DNA from: Pseudoteredinibacter isoporae_A
GTDB taxonomy: Bacteria > Pseudomonadota > Gammaproteobacteria > Pseudomonadales > Cellvibrionaceae
DNA length: 64,000 bases
Assembly: GCF_040372805.1 (NCBI RefSeq)
Contig: NZ_BAABWJ010000011.1
Coordinates: 62,001-126,000 of the forward strand
Direction: 5' to 3'
A model generated the notes under the pieces. The model saw nothing but the letters and a program-made list of their open reading frames with translations, did no database searches and had not been told where the DNA came from. Made by a program: the position numbers and the translations under genes. Shown piece after piece: positions 27,501 to 36,525 of the stretch; the first letter of the stretch is position 1; every line of letters starts with the position of its first letter.

Positions 27501-28823
27501 ATGTTGTGGTTTGGATCGTCAGAAATAGAAAATGAAAATCATGCATTAAAGACGGAATTGGGTGAGAGCAAGGCTATCCTGAGTGCCCTGGAGCACTCAA
27601 TGGCTGTTATTGAGTTTGATACAAATGGCCATATCTTGAAGGCCAATGACAATTTTCTGTCTACCGCGGGTTATTCATTCAGCGAAATTAAGGGTAAGCA
27701 CCATGAGATTTTCTGTGCGCCCGACTATGCTCGCTCCGATGAATATAAACAGTTCTGGAACACGCTGCGCTCTGGCCAAGTGGTGTCCGGGCAATTCGAT
27801 CGAGTCAATAAAAATGGCGATGTCATCTGGCTGGAAGCGACTTACAACCCGATTCGAGGTTCGGATGGGAAGGTTGAAAAAGTCGTGAAGTTTGCCGCTG
27901 ACATCACCCAACGAATTCTTGAGGAGCAAAACGTAAGAGCCAAAGTGGATGCCCTAAGTCGCTCCTCGGCTATTATCGAATTTGAACCTGACGGCACCAT
28001 TATCGATTGCAACAGTAATTTCCTTCAGGCGGTTGGCTACAGCAAAGATCAGATTGTAGGTAAGCACCATCGTATATTTTGCGAGCCTGAACTTGCTAAC
28101 AGCGAAGAGTATGTTCGCTTCTGGGAAAAACTGAACGCAGGTGAATTTGCGGCCGGTCAGTTCAAACGCGTCGATTCCTCTGGCAGAACGCTGTGGCTGG
28201 AAGCGTCGTACAACCCCGTCTACGATATGAAAGGGCGTCTGTTCCGCGTTGTGAAATTTGCTTCAGACATCACCAAGCAAACTGAGCAATCCCAGCGAAC
28301 AGAAGAAAGCGCGGTTATCGCGCGCAAGATTTCCGGTGAAACCTATTCCATTGCTCAGCAAGGTGGAGAGGTGATTGGTAATGCGGCGAATGAGATGACC
28401 AGCATTGCTGATTCAGTTAAGGAATCTTCAGGGCACATCGAAAGCCTCAATGCGCAGTCTACCCAAATTAATTCGATCATCAGTACCATTCAGGAAATTG
28501 CCGATCAAACCAACTTGTTGGCTTTGAACGCGGCAATTGAAGCGGCACGAGCAGGTGATCAGGGACGCGGCTTTGCGGTGGTTGCGGATGAAGTTCGACA
28601 GTTGGCGGCAAGAACGTCCCAGTCAACTTCGGAAATTTCGAGCATGATTCATTCGATTCAAGAGGATACTTCCTCAGCATCCCGAAGTATGGCAACCACG
28701 CTGGAACAAGCCATGCGTGGTGTTGAACTGGCTAATGAGACTGGCGAGGTGATTGCCAAAATCCAGTCGGCGTCCAGCGAAGTGGTCAGTGCGATCGACT
28801 CTTACTCGAAGTCAGTTGGCTAA
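27501..28823 (+). CDS. BdlA-like soluble chemoreceptor with two PAS domains
   Basis: The 440-residue protein has two tandem PAS/PAC domains (about residues 20-145 and 146-270) that are near duplicates, each with GKHH.IFC and LWLEA/IWLEA.YNP motifs. A short MCP signalling domain follows (IADQTNLLALNAAIEAARAG, GRGFAVVADEVRQLA). There are no membrane segments. This is the organisation of BdlA, a cytoplasmic regulator of biofilm dispersal in Pseudomonas, and of Aer-like redox sensors. The ligand or haem/FAD state cannot be read here. Confidence 0.85.
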   Translation: MLWFGSSEIENENHALKTELGESKAILSALEHSMAVIEFDTNGHILKANDNFLSTAGYSFSEIKGKHHEIFCAPDYARSDEYKQFWNTLRSGQVVSGQFDRVNKNGDVIWLEATYNPIRGSDGKVEKVVKFAADITQRILEEQNVRAKVDALSRSSAIIEFEPDGTIIDCNSNFLQAVGYSKDQIVGKHHRIFCEPELANSEEYVRFWEKLNAGEFAAGQFKRVDSSGRTLWLEASYNPVYDMKGRLFRVVKFASDITKQTEQSQRTEESAVIARKISGETYSIAQQGGEVIGNAANEMTSIADSVKESSGHIESLNAQSTQINSIISTIQEIADQTNLLALNAAIEAARAGDQGRGFAVVADEVRQLAARTSQSTSEISSMIHSIQEDTSSASRSMATTLEQAMRGVELANETGEVIAKIQSASSEVVSAIDSYSKSVG

Positions 28824-28832
28824 TCCGATTAG

Positions 28833-28858
28833 ACACCGGTAGCAAACGCTACCGGTGT
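28833..28858. terminator. hairpin between convergent genes
   Basis: A perfect 11-bp stem, ACACCGGTAGC (28833-28843) with GCTACCGGTGT (28848-28858), has an AAAC loop. There is no T-run on either side, so termination would be weak or Rho-aided; the position between the chemoreceptor and the convergent SDR gene supports a 3'-end role. Confidence 0.42.
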
Positions 28859-28893
28859 GGCATCAACGCCTTAACCCATCGGTAGAGGCTGAT

Positions 28894-29688
28894 CTAGAAC
28901 AGCGAATGATGCTGCCCTCCGTCAATCACAATATTCTGCCCAACAATAAAGCGCGATAAAGGGCTGCACAACAGTGCCGCCATCGGTGCGAGGTCATCGG
29001 CCTCAGCGAGAAAGCCTGCCGGAATTTTATTGTTTTCCAGAAAGTGTGTCAGCACGACGTCTTCGTTGGGTTCCAAGCCGAATGCATCGGCATAGGGCTC
29101 CAGGCTTTCACTCATGCCTTCCGTTTGAAACATGCCCGGAAGCAGATTGTTGATGTTAACACCGAAGCGAGCGACTTCCCTGGAGACGCTCGCGGTGTAA
29201 TTAATTAAGGCCGAGCGAGCGGGGCCCGACATCAATCGCCAGATCATGGGATTCTTTGCAGAGAAGGTTGCAATGTTAACAATGCGTCCCCAGCCTTTGT
29301 CTTTCATCGTGGGGATGTAGTGACGCATGATTTCAATTGGCCCCAGTAAGGTCGTTTCGATGGACTCTCGCCACATCTCAGGCGTCACCTTGAGAAAGTC
29401 GCCATTGGGGGCTGGTGGTTTGATGGTGATGCCGAGTATATCTGGATCAGGGCAGGCCGCGAACAAAGCCTCCCGGCCTTGCTCGGTCGATGAGTCTGCC
29501 ACGATTGGCGTAACCGAGATGTCGTATTTTTCTGCGATGTCCTGAGCCGCCTGTTGCAATCGCGCTTCTCGGCGCGCGCTGATGTAAAGTTCCACACCCG
29601 CTTCGGCCAGACGCTCGGCCGTGGCTCGCCCCATGCCGGCACTGCCGCCAGCCATTAATGCTTTTTTGCCTTTGATTTGAAGATCCAT
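28894..29688 (-). CDS. SDR-family protein lacking the usual catalytic Tyr and Lys
   Basis: A Rossmann-fold short-chain dehydrogenase/reductase of 264 residues with an altered nucleotide loop (AGGSAGMGRA). Where classical SDRs have YxxxK, this protein reads SGPAR, so Tyr is Ser and Lys is Arg. The C-terminal NNLLPGMFQTEG and IDGG regions are normal. It resembles the FabG-like subgroup known to deviate from the SDR motif and tetrad. It heads a run of minus-strand metabolic genes and may be a binding protein or use different chemistry. Confidence 0.8.
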   Translation of the reverse strand: MDLQIKGKKALMAGGSAGMGRATAERLAEAGVELYISARREARLQQAAQDIAEKYDISVTPIVADSSTEQGREALFAACPDPDILGITIKPPAPNGDFLKVTPEMWRESIETTLLGPIEIMRHYIPTMKDKGWGRIVNIATFSAKNPMIWRLMSGPARSALINYTASVSREVARFGVNINNLLPGMFQTEGMSESLEPYADAFGLEPNEDVVLTHFLENNKIPAGFLAEADDLAPMAALLCSPLSRFIVGQNIVIDGGQHHSLF

Positions 29689-29715
29689 ATCGTCTTCCTC
29701 GATGGTGTGATGATG

Positions 29716-30366
29716 TTAAGCGTGCTTGTTCAGACCTTGCTGATCCAGTCGCCAGCGCAAGGTATCGATGCGATCTTGACCAAAAAAGGGCTCGCCATTA
29801 AACACCATGGTGGGTACGCCCCAGTGGCCGGATTCATCCAGGCGCGTTTGATTGTTGTCGACTTCACTTAAACACTCATTGAGATCCAGATTGGCCTCCA
29901 GCTCCGCCAGATTCAGACCCACGGCATCAAGGGCGCGAGCCATATGGTCACCCTGGTCCCAGCCTTCTGTGCCACCAAAAATCAGGTGCGATAATGCGTG
30001 AGCTAAATCAATCCCCTTGCCTTGCCGCTCAGCGGCAACACCCAATGCACTTAAACGGTAGATATACGGTTGTTCCTCGGCGACCTCGAAGGTACTTAGG
30101 TCCTGAACAATGGGGTCTGGCGATGGCCATGCGATGTGCATCCCCAGATACTCAGCCCGGCGAAAGGCATCGGTGAGAATGTAATTCACTTTTTTCTGCC
30201 CCCGGGGATCGTCAAAGACGGTCTCTTTGGCGCGCAAGGCAATGGGCAATACCGGGCAGAGCTTAACCTCCACGCGGTAATCGTCGCGCAGTTTCAGCAG
30301 GTCAGGTGTGACGAGATAGGAATAGGGGCTGCGAAAGGAAAAATAGACATCGACGATATCAGACAC
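29716..30366 (-). CDS. 2-hydroxychromene-2-carboxylate isomerase family (DsbA-like)
   Basis: The 216-residue thioredoxin-fold protein starts VYFSFRSPYSYL, the N terminus of HCCA isomerases and kappa-class glutathione transferases, where the Ser before Pro is catalytic and binds the glutathione thiol. GVPTMVFNGEPFFGQDR at the C terminus is also typical. Family members isomerise aromatic-degradation intermediates. Its neighbours are an SDR, a GST and an AraC regulator, which suggests a small detoxification or aromatic catabolism group. Confidence 0.82.
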   Translation of the reverse strand: MSDIVDVYFSFRSPYSYLVTPDLLKLRDDYRVEVKLCPVLPIALRAKETVFDDPRGQKKVNYILTDAFRRAEYLGMHIAWPSPDPIVQDLSTFEVAEEQPYIYRLSALGVAAERQGKGIDLAHALSHLIFGGTEGWDQGDHMARALDAVGLNLAELEANLDLNECLSEVDNNQTRLDESGHWGVPTMVFNGEPFFGQDRIDTLRWRLDQQGLNKHA

Positions 30367-30448
30367 GGCTGGTCTCCTTATTATGGTTTACGATCAAGGA
30401 GACTATGCTAGCGCAGGAGATCGGCACAGGCCGATCATTGGCGGCCAT

Positions 30449-31513
30449 TTACGGGTCAGTTTTGCCCGTTCCAAGGCCTTCGCGGTATTCCACTGGCGAC
30501 AAGCCGACCCAGCGCTTAAAGGTGCGTGCAAAATTGGATGGGTCGCTGAAGCCCAGATCATAGGCAATGGTACTGACTGGCAATCCCGAAACCGATAATA
30601 ATTCACGGGCCCGGGCTTGGCGCAGCTCATCCACAATCTTCTTATAACTGCTGCCCGCCTGACTGAGTTGGCGACGCAGGCTGCGCTCAGACAATCCCAG
30701 CGCGTCGGCAGCCTGTTCAATGGGCAGGTTCTGGTAACGATGCTTCACAATCAGATGGCGTAAGCGTGCGTCCAGGCCTTGTTCAAAAAAGGTCTCCGCC
30801 CGCTGTTTCTCACATAGGCGCAACATATTTTGATGCAGCACCGGGTCGGTTCCACTCAATGGCTGATGCAGATAGCGGGCCGGCAAGACCACGCGACTGA
30901 AGGGAGCGTTGAAGTGCACCGAAAAACCCAGGGAAGGTTCAAACTCCGCCCAACCGTCAGGTTCGGGAAGTGCGAGTTCCGCGTAGAGCGTCACCTGTCT
31001 TTCGCCGAGAAGCAGTTTCCAGAAATTTTCGGTGACGACAATACTGCTGCCCACCACAAAATACTCGATATCACTGACATCGACCGCGGGATGCCAGCGA
31101 ATAATAAGTTCGTCGCCTTCTTGACGGTAATCAAAAGACAGAATGGAAAAGTTCAATGACACAAACTGCTGTAGCACATTCAGTGCCGTTGCAAAAACAT
31201 CACTGCTTAATGCCGCTGACGCGGGCAGGCCAATATTCAAAGGGTTAAAGCGTGCCGCCATACGTGGCCCAAGGTGCGGGTCTCCCGTGAGAGCGATGGC
31301 ATTGAGCACGAACGTTTTATGTTGGTCAAAGGTGCAACGAAAATCAGGGTTGAGAAGATCGCTTTCGCACAAGGCTGTGTCCTGTAATAAGGCCTCGGCT
31401 GAGTAGCCTTCGGCGACCAATGTGCGGAATACAAAGCCGATATAGTTTATCGTCAGGGCAGCATCTTTCGACGTAAAGTTACGATGGCTCACGAGGTTAT
31501 TCCACCTTAGCAC
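30449..31513 (-). CDS. AraC-family transcriptional regulator
   Basis: The 354-residue protein has an N-terminal ligand-binding domain of the OruR/arabinose-binding-like type and a C-terminal AraC double helix-turn-helix (QAADALGLSERSLRRQLSQAG, then VSTIAYDLGFSDPSNFARTFKRWVG). It overlaps the upstream GST gene by seven bases and lies upstream of the HCCA isomerase and SDR genes, so it probably regulates this group. The inducer is unknown. Confidence 0.87.
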   Translation of the reverse strand: MLRWNNLVSHRNFTSKDAALTINYIGFVFRTLVAEGYSAEALLQDTALCESDLLNPDFRCTFDQHKTFVLNAIALTGDPHLGPRMAARFNPLNIGLPASAALSSDVFATALNVLQQFVSLNFSILSFDYRQEGDELIIRWHPAVDVSDIEYFVVGSSIVVTENFWKLLLGERQVTLYAELALPEPDGWAEFEPSLGFSVHFNAPFSRVVLPARYLHQPLSGTDPVLHQNMLRLCEKQRAETFFEQGLDARLRHLIVKHRYQNLPIEQAADALGLSERSLRRQLSQAGSSYKKIVDELRQARARELLSVSGLPVSTIAYDLGFSDPSNFARTFKRWVGLSPVEYREGLGTGKTDP

Positions 31514-32115
31514 TCACCCAGGCGATTCCAATCGCGTACCTGTTCAATTGCAGACTTTAGCAAATCCCACTGTAACAACTGCGCTTGGTAGTTACCGGCG
31601 GCGCCTTGTAGTTTGATGCCGTAGCTGTCCAAGCGAAACGCTAGAATCGAATAAAACGCATCGACAGCACCGGCTTTTTCGAACATGAATGGGCCACGCG
31701 CCGAAGCAAATAGGGTGTCAATACGGGCGAGATCTTTTTGAAGGTTTTGATCCAACGTCTGCAGAGGTTCAAGCGCGTCCAAGGTGAACGGACACTGTGA
31801 GCGAAGTGACATAAACCCGGAGTGCAGCTCCGCACAGTAACTCCGGGCCATAGCTCGTTCCTTGTTTGACTCGGGAAATAAGGCCCCGTCGGAAAGCTCG
31901 TTCAAGTACTCGGTAATGGCCAGGGAATCGTGAATGGCGCAGTCGCCGTCCTGCAATATGGGCACTTGGCCCGCCTTGGAAACCGTATGAATTTCGGCTT
32001 TGTAGCTTGCCTTACGCAAATCGATGACGCGAAGATCAAGATCAATTCCGGCAATCTGGCTGCATATCCAGGCCCGGAGTGACCATGTGGAATCTGTGCC
32101 GACGATTAATTGCAT
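31507..32115 (-). CDS. glutathione S-transferase family protein
   Basis: The N-terminal thioredoxin-like domain shows SWSLRAWI-type (here TWSLRAWI) and the cis-proline/ESxAI pattern as GQVPILQDGDCAIHDSLAI. The C-terminal 110 residues are helical. Length (202) is normal for a zeta/maleylacetoacetate-isomerase-like or theta-like enzyme. It is cytoplasmic and probably conjugates glutathione or isomerises a substrate of the neighbouring enzymes. It lies 14 bases after map and overlaps the AraC gene. Confidence 0.82.
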   Translation of the reverse strand: MQLIVGTDSTWSLRAWICSQIAGIDLDLRVIDLRKASYKAEIHTVSKAGQVPILQDGDCAIHDSLAITEYLNELSDGALFPESNKERAMARSYCAELHSGFMSLRSQCPFTLDALEPLQTLDQNLQKDLARIDTLFASARGPFMFEKAGAVDAFYSILAFRLDSYGIKLQGAAGNYQAQLLQWDLLKSAIEQVRDWNRLGEC

Positions 32116-32129
32116 TCAACTGGCTCCTT

Positions 32130-32912
32130 TTACAGCGTGAGGTGGTGTTCTTCGGGCCTGAGGGTTAACACCTCGAACCCGGTAGAGCTTACCAGAATCG
32201 TGTGCTCCCATTGTGCCGATAATTTCCTATCTTTGGTGACGACGGTCCAGCCATCGTTTTTTTCTTTGGTCCGAGAGCTACCCTGATTAATCATAGGCTC
32301 GATTGTGAACGTCATTCCCTCTTGAAGGCGAGTGCCTGTACCTGGCACGCCGTAGTGCAGAATTTGAGGCGCTTCGTGCATTTCCCGGCCGATACCATGG
32401 CCACAATATTCACGTACCACGCTGAAGCCATGCTTTTCGGCGTGTTGTTGAATGGCGTGGCCAATATCGCCGGTGGTGGCATCGGGCTTTACGGCGAAAA
32501 TCCCTTTCCACATCGCCTCGTAGGTGACGTCGACCAGTTTCTTCGCAGCGGGAAACACTTGGCCAATGCAGTACATCTTGCTGCTGTCGGACACAAAGCC
32601 GTTTTTTTCGAGGGTGATATCAATATTGACGATGTCTCCTTCTCGAAGCTTTTTGCTGGGGGAAGGTATGCCATGACAAACCACCTCATTAATCGAGGAG
32701 TTCAAAACGTACTGGTAGCCATATTGCCCTTTGCTCGCAGGGCGGGCTTCAAGTGTGTTGACGATGTAGTGCTCTACAAAGTCATTGACCTCCATGGTCG
32801 ACATGCCCCGGACAATATAGTGGTCCAATGCGGAAAACACCTGAGTCAGCAGGCGACCGGATTCGCGCATCAATTCTATTTCATCGTGGGATTTAATGTG
32901 TATATCACTCAT
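32130..32912 (-). CDS. map: type I methionine aminopeptidase
   Basis: It removes the initiator methionine from nascent proteins. The pita-bread fold ligands are visible: NIDITLEKNGFVSDSSKMY (two Asp), GHGIGREMHE (His), FTIEPM (Glu) and QWEHTI (Glu). The 260-residue length is normal. It overlaps the upstream ParD-like gene by eight bases, so both are on one transcript. This is not the rpsB-linked copy typical of housekeeping map and is probably an additional paralogue. Confidence 0.9.
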   Translation of the reverse strand: MSDIHIKSHDEIELMRESGRLLTQVFSALDHYIVRGMSTMEVNDFVEHYIVNTLEARPASKGQYGYQYVLNSSINEVVCHGIPSPSKKLREGDIVNIDITLEKNGFVSDSSKMYCIGQVFPAAKKLVDVTYEAMWKGIFAVKPDATTGDIGHAIQQHAEKHGFSVVREYCGHGIGREMHEAPQILHYGVPGTGTRLQEGMTFTIEPMINQGSSRTKEKNDGWTVVTKDRKLSAQWEHTILVSSTGFEVLTLRPEEHHLTL

Positions 32913-33111
32913 TGGCCAGCCTAACGGTGCTTATATTCTGTTGCTGTTTTTCGCGCTCAATAATCTGCTCGAAGGTCAGGTTCGGATTGTGTTCAGCCAG
33001 ACGCCCAATCTTCATCCAGAACTCCGCCTGGGCGTTGATAGAGCGCTCCATCACGGCGCTGTTCTTGCGAACCTCTTCATGCAGTTCATCTGAAATTTTG
33101 ACAATACCCAT
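32905..33111 (-). CDS. ParD-like ribbon-helix-helix antitoxin-type protein
   Basis: The 68-residue protein begins IVKISDELHEEVRKNSAVMERSINAQAEFWMKIG, the pattern of the ParD-like antitoxin family (RHH DNA-binding strand plus helices). Instead of a ParE toxin, the overlapping downstream gene is a methionine aminopeptidase. It probably dimerises and autoregulates the two-gene operon. No ParE gene is present on either side. Confidence 0.75.
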   Translation of the reverse strand: MGIVKISDELHEEVRKNSAVMERSINAQAEFWMKIGRLAEHNPNLTFEQIIEREKQQQNISTVRLANE

Positions 33112-33903
33112 GTGGCCTCCCGGGAATGCGTTTCGCTATATATTGCTATATTATGCATGCTTGTTTCAAGTGTTGTTAGAACAAGGTGTTGGTGTGTTTA
33201 CACACGGAGGGGGATCTCAGTAAAACTGACAGGACGTTTGTTCTCGACATCCACAGTATTCAGATTTGAAGCATGAAAAGACTGCGAAGCGGTAGGCTCT
33301 CTACACATACCTTTTTTGTTCATAAACGTGGGAGCTTCCAGGTATTGTCGCCTCTTCATGTTAATCATATGAAGATAATGAGCCTTCATGTGTTTTGTCA
33401 AAAAAGATCATGAAGCTGGCTGACATTACCACGACTATTTCTCTAGGTGGGCAATGACCTCGTGTATCTGTAAACAGATTCTCCTTATACATTTTCTTTT
33501 ATATGCAGTGATCATAGAGTAGAAAATGGAAAATTGAGGCTAGCACGTGACTTCGTACGCATTTTTCCAATCTCGTCGGAAGTAGTCATGTAAACGTCGA
33601 TAGATATAGCGAGTCTCATTTGCCAATCAAAACGGGAAGTGGCACTATTCCAGCCCTCAATTTGCAAGGGATTGAATGGTTTAAATTTTGGTGGTATTCG
33701 CGCCAATACAAGCCTTTTCTAAAGAGCGCCACATTGAAGTTGTGCACTCTCAATAGCGCCTTGCTTTGAGAGCAAGTCAACGTCTCATCATGATTAACAT
33801 CCAGTAGTGAGCTTGCGTAAAACGAGATGTCTACCGATAAGGTGTCAGTGGAACTGATTGCCACAAGGCCTGTACCGAAGAGATTGGATCTAGGATAGAA
33901 ATA
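33112..33903. other. long AT-rich intergenic stretch
   Basis: 792 bases without a supportable gene. Minus-strand frames at 33198-33401 and 33512-33706 have no recognisable content. The DNA is AT-richer than the core and marks the left edge of the accessory stretch that runs to about 37.6 kb. Confidence 0.45.
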
Positions 33904-35022
33904 ATGTACTTCAAAAATTGTCTTAAAAATGCAGCGTATATAGCGCTTGTAACCGCATGTTTCGAGGCGAATGCCTTTTCTTTCCTCGAGAGCAAACTTC
34001 CAAATAAAAAACTGCATATGGTATTTGATATTGAACAATCATCTCCTACCAGTACGAGTTATAACGAGGCCCTTGAGCAAGCGGTGCATCGGTGGACATA
34101 TAGGCAGTCTGAGGTGTCCATCACCACGAGTCGTAGCTCGGTCAGTGATTCATGTGGTTCTGTCCCTGGCCAGCATACGGTTATTTTCGCAACAAAAAGA
34201 TGCAGTGGCGAGGAGTTTGGGAGTGCGATAGCCGTAGCCTCAACCTACTATTTCATAGACGAAAATGGCGATGCTAAAACTTCCTCCTCGACGATCAGTT
34301 TTGATAGTGAACGCAATTGGGACATTTTCAATTCTCCCTTGAGCTACAACACTCTTGATTTTCGTCGAGTGGCAGTTCATGAAATCGGCCATGTGCTTGG
34401 ATTGGGTCACGAGGACAGCCACCCAGCGATTATGAATAGTACAGTGGGGAATACGATCTCTCCGCAAAAAGATGATATTGATGGCATTACGGCTTTGTAC
34501 AGTGCCAGCTCATCGAAGCCTGATGTTCACAATATTCTGGAGGAACCCGCCGCAGATTCGCTGGTTAGTGGCGTTTCCAATATTCGTGGTTGGGCTGTTG
34601 GTTTAAAGGAGATCGAGCGAATTGAACTTAGCATTGATGGAAAACTGATTCAGAGTATTCCTTATGGTGGAATTAGGGAAGATGTTAAAAGTTCCTTTCC
34701 CGACTATCCGGATTCTGATAGATCCGGCTATTCAATGATCTTTAACTGGGCCAACTTATCTGCGGGTAACCACCAAATCTCCACAAAAGCTGTCGATGTT
34801 GAAGGAAATTCTGTGGTGTCAAACAGAGACTTTACGGTTCTTCGATTTGACAATCCTTTTATTAATGGCAGTAAAACCGTAGCGATAACTGGAGATGTTA
34901 AACACGATAATCAGGATGTGATTCTTGAGAATGTGTTGGCTGACGGAGTGAACTATCGCGTCCGCTTGCGTTGGAATTCAGCAACCCAGCAATGGGATAC
35001 CACAGAAATCAGTAAGAAGTGA
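33904..35022 (+). CDS. secreted matrixin-type zinc metalloprotease
   Basis: A signal peptide (about residues 1-24) precedes a 170-residue catalytic domain with the metzincin motif HEIGHVLGLGH (His159, Glu160, His163, His169) and the Met-turn (AIMN, Met177), as in bacterial matrixins. Residues about 205-320 resemble an Ig-like bacterial domain (Big_9-like, GVSNIRGWAVG). The enzyme is intact and should act outside the cytoplasm. A small secreted protein follows 14 bases downstream and is likely to be its partner. Confidence 0.85.
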   Translation: MYFKNCLKNAAYIALVTACFEANAFSFLESKLPNKKLHMVFDIEQSSPTSTSYNEALEQAVHRWTYRQSEVSITTSRSSVSDSCGSVPGQHTVIFATKRCSGEEFGSAIAVASTYYFIDENGDAKTSSSTISFDSERNWDIFNSPLSYNTLDFRRVAVHEIGHVLGLGHEDSHPAIMNSTVGNTISPQKDDIDGITALYSASSSKPDVHNILEEPAADSLVSGVSNIRGWAVGLKEIERIELSIDGKLIQSIPYGGIREDVKSSFPDYPDSDRSGYSMIFNWANLSAGNHQISTKAVDVEGNSVVSNRDFTVLRFDNPFINGSKTVAITGDVKHDNQDVILENVLADGVNYRVRLRWNSATQQWDTTEISKK

Positions 35023-35036
35023 GAAAGGAATAAGTG

Positions 35037-35630
35037 ATGAAAGCCTATGTATTGTTTCTATTTTTTATGATTTCTCTCGGGGCACACGCGACAAGCGTAA
35101 TACAGCACGATATGAAAGAGGTGACGCAGCTATCGGGCTTGGTGTTTCAAGGGCAGGTGTCGGGCTTAAAAAGTTATCGAGAGTCAAATGGTACAATTTA
35201 CACAGAAGTGAATTTTGACATTCACGAAGTAATCAAGGGAGATTACCCTTCGTCTTCTATTACCCTCCGTTATCTCGGTGGTACTGTGGATGGTATGACT
35301 ATGAATGTTATCGACTCAGATGTGCCCAGTTTTGGCCAATTGGGTATCTACTTTGTTGCAAAAGGTCACGAGAATCTTATGCATCCTTTGTCTGGTTGGG
35401 GGCAAGGGCATTATGTCCTTAAAAAAACCGCTGCTGGAACAAGAGTATTTTCAAGCAATGGTAAAGCGATTACCGATGTGTCTATGGCTTCAGCCAAAGT
35501 AAAAAGCGCAAAGAGCTACGCATTAAATTCTTACGAAGCTTCCGGTTTGTCATTTAGTGAAAAATCCAGATACGCAATAACGCCTAAAGATTTTAAGTTG
35601 ACGATTCGCGATATAATTTCCGAAGAGTAG
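35037..35630 (+). CDS. secreted protein encoded with the matrixin
   Basis: A 197-residue protein with a signal peptide (about residues 1-19, ending AHATS). The beta-rich N-terminal half (QLSGLVFQGQVSGLKSY, EVNFDIHEVIKGDY, ITLRYLGGTVDG) is of a type found beside bacterial matrixins; I know no function. It could be an inhibitor, substrate or chaperone for the protease. ATG 35037 follows GAAAGGAA; the preceding GTG is less likely. It shares an operon with the protease. Confidence 0.65.
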   Translation: MKAYVLFLFFMISLGAHATSVIQHDMKEVTQLSGLVFQGQVSGLKSYRESNGTIYTEVNFDIHEVIKGDYPSSSITLRYLGGTVDGMTMNVIDSDVPSFGQLGIYFVAKGHENLMHPLSGWGQGHYVLKKTAAGTRVFSSNGKAITDVSMASAKVKSAKSYALNSYEASGLSFSEKSRYAITPKDFKLTIRDIISEE

Positions 35631-35766
35631 TTTTTCGCACGATCTATAAAGTCCTGGTAGACAAATTTTTTCTAATATAAACGAAGGCATATCGATTTTT
35701 TGCACTATGCTTTTTATCGGCCAGGTTTTATTAGCTGAGTGGTCTCAGCTTTGCTGATGTGTTTGA

Positions 35767-35937
35767 GTGGGCCTCCATGCCGGTGTTGGCTATCTTGGCA
35801 ATAATGACATTCTGGCGAATTTCAGTATGAATTATGTTGATGTCTTGCCAGCAGATATAGACTTCTATATTCGCGGTTTGAACGAGGAAGTCCACGCTTC
35901 AATCTGCAGAATGCCGGCCGTACTTACTAGCCGATAA
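35767..35937 (+). pseudogene. fragment of an outer-membrane barrel protein (YfaZ-like)
   Basis: The frame GLHAGVGYLGNNDILANFS, then NYVDVLPADIDFYIRGLNEE, has the alternating pattern of a small outer-membrane barrel and resembles YfaZ-type proteins. There is no start, signal peptide or complete barrel, so it is a remnant. The flanking 35631-35766 holds nothing supported. Confidence 0.3.
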
Positions 35938-35985
35938 GGACATCGGTTACTAGAGGTTTTTATCGTTCGAGTTTGGCCTCGGTGC

Positions 35986-36123
35986 TCAAATAATTTTTCT
36001 CATATTTACTAATGCAATTTCTCTGTGTGGTACAAAAAGCAGAGGGCCTGCCGTAGACAAATAGGATGAGTCCCACTGAAACCAGTTTCTTCCTGCGGCA
36101 ACCTGTTGATAAAGCATAAGCAT
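35986..36123 (-). CDS. possible 45-residue small protein
   Basis: An ATG at 36123 is preceded by GAGAGG eight bases upstream, and the frame runs to TGA at 35986. The product is aromatic-rich (GRNWFQWDSSY) and has no recognised family. It is the fourth small minus-strand frame in a row after the bacteriocin-like gene, which is the only reason to list it. Confidence 0.28.
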   Translation of the reverse strand: MLMLYQQVAAGRNWFQWDSSYLSTAGPLLFVPHREIALVNMRKII

Positions 36124-36218
36124 TACACATACCTCTCTGATTAATAAGTGATTGGTATGTTTTAATGAAAATAGAATCCCGTTATGGCGCAAAATATGAT
36201 TTTATTTCATTAGCCGCT

Positions 36219-36464
36219 TTAATTGAATTTAACAGAATATTGAAATTTTGATAAAGGGAAAATCTTCCTTTTTTCACTTAATATGATTGGATTGCTGTTA
36301 GGTTTAAACTCTTTTGCAAGGTCGAGTAGCTTCTTTTGTGCAAACTCAGCACCTGCAAATCCTCCAGTGTAAATGGTAATTGTGTATATCCCATCATTTT
36401 CAGTCGACTTGAATCCAGCATTATAATCGGTGGCAAATGAAAAAAAGAACTTTAGGTTTTTCAT
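36219..36464 (-). CDS. hypothetical 81-residue protein downstream of the bacteriocin-like gene
   Basis: ATG 36464 has an excellent ribosome binding site (GGAGGG five bases before). The product is basic and beta-rich (GIYTITIYTGGFAGAEFAQKK) with no membrane segment or signal. It starts 61 bases after the double-glycine-leader gene stops and is on the same strand, so the two are likely co-transcribed. Immunity or accessory function is possible, though classical immunity proteins of class II microcins are membrane proteins. The family is not recognised. Confidence 0.55.
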   Translation of the reverse strand: MKNLKFFFSFATDYNAGFKSTENDGIYTITIYTGGFAGAEFAQKKLLDLAKEFKPNSNPIILSEKRKIFPLSKFQYSVKFN

Positions 36465-36525
36465 GTTTCCCTCCACTAAATATATCAACAGAGGCGCCTG
36501 TGGCTCCTCTGTTGATACGCTCTAT

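Noticed and set aside
33198..33401. 67-residue minus-strand frame in the 33.1-33.9 kb gap
   Set aside because: No recognisable family, weak start signals and several candidate Mets; listed as part of the gap only.
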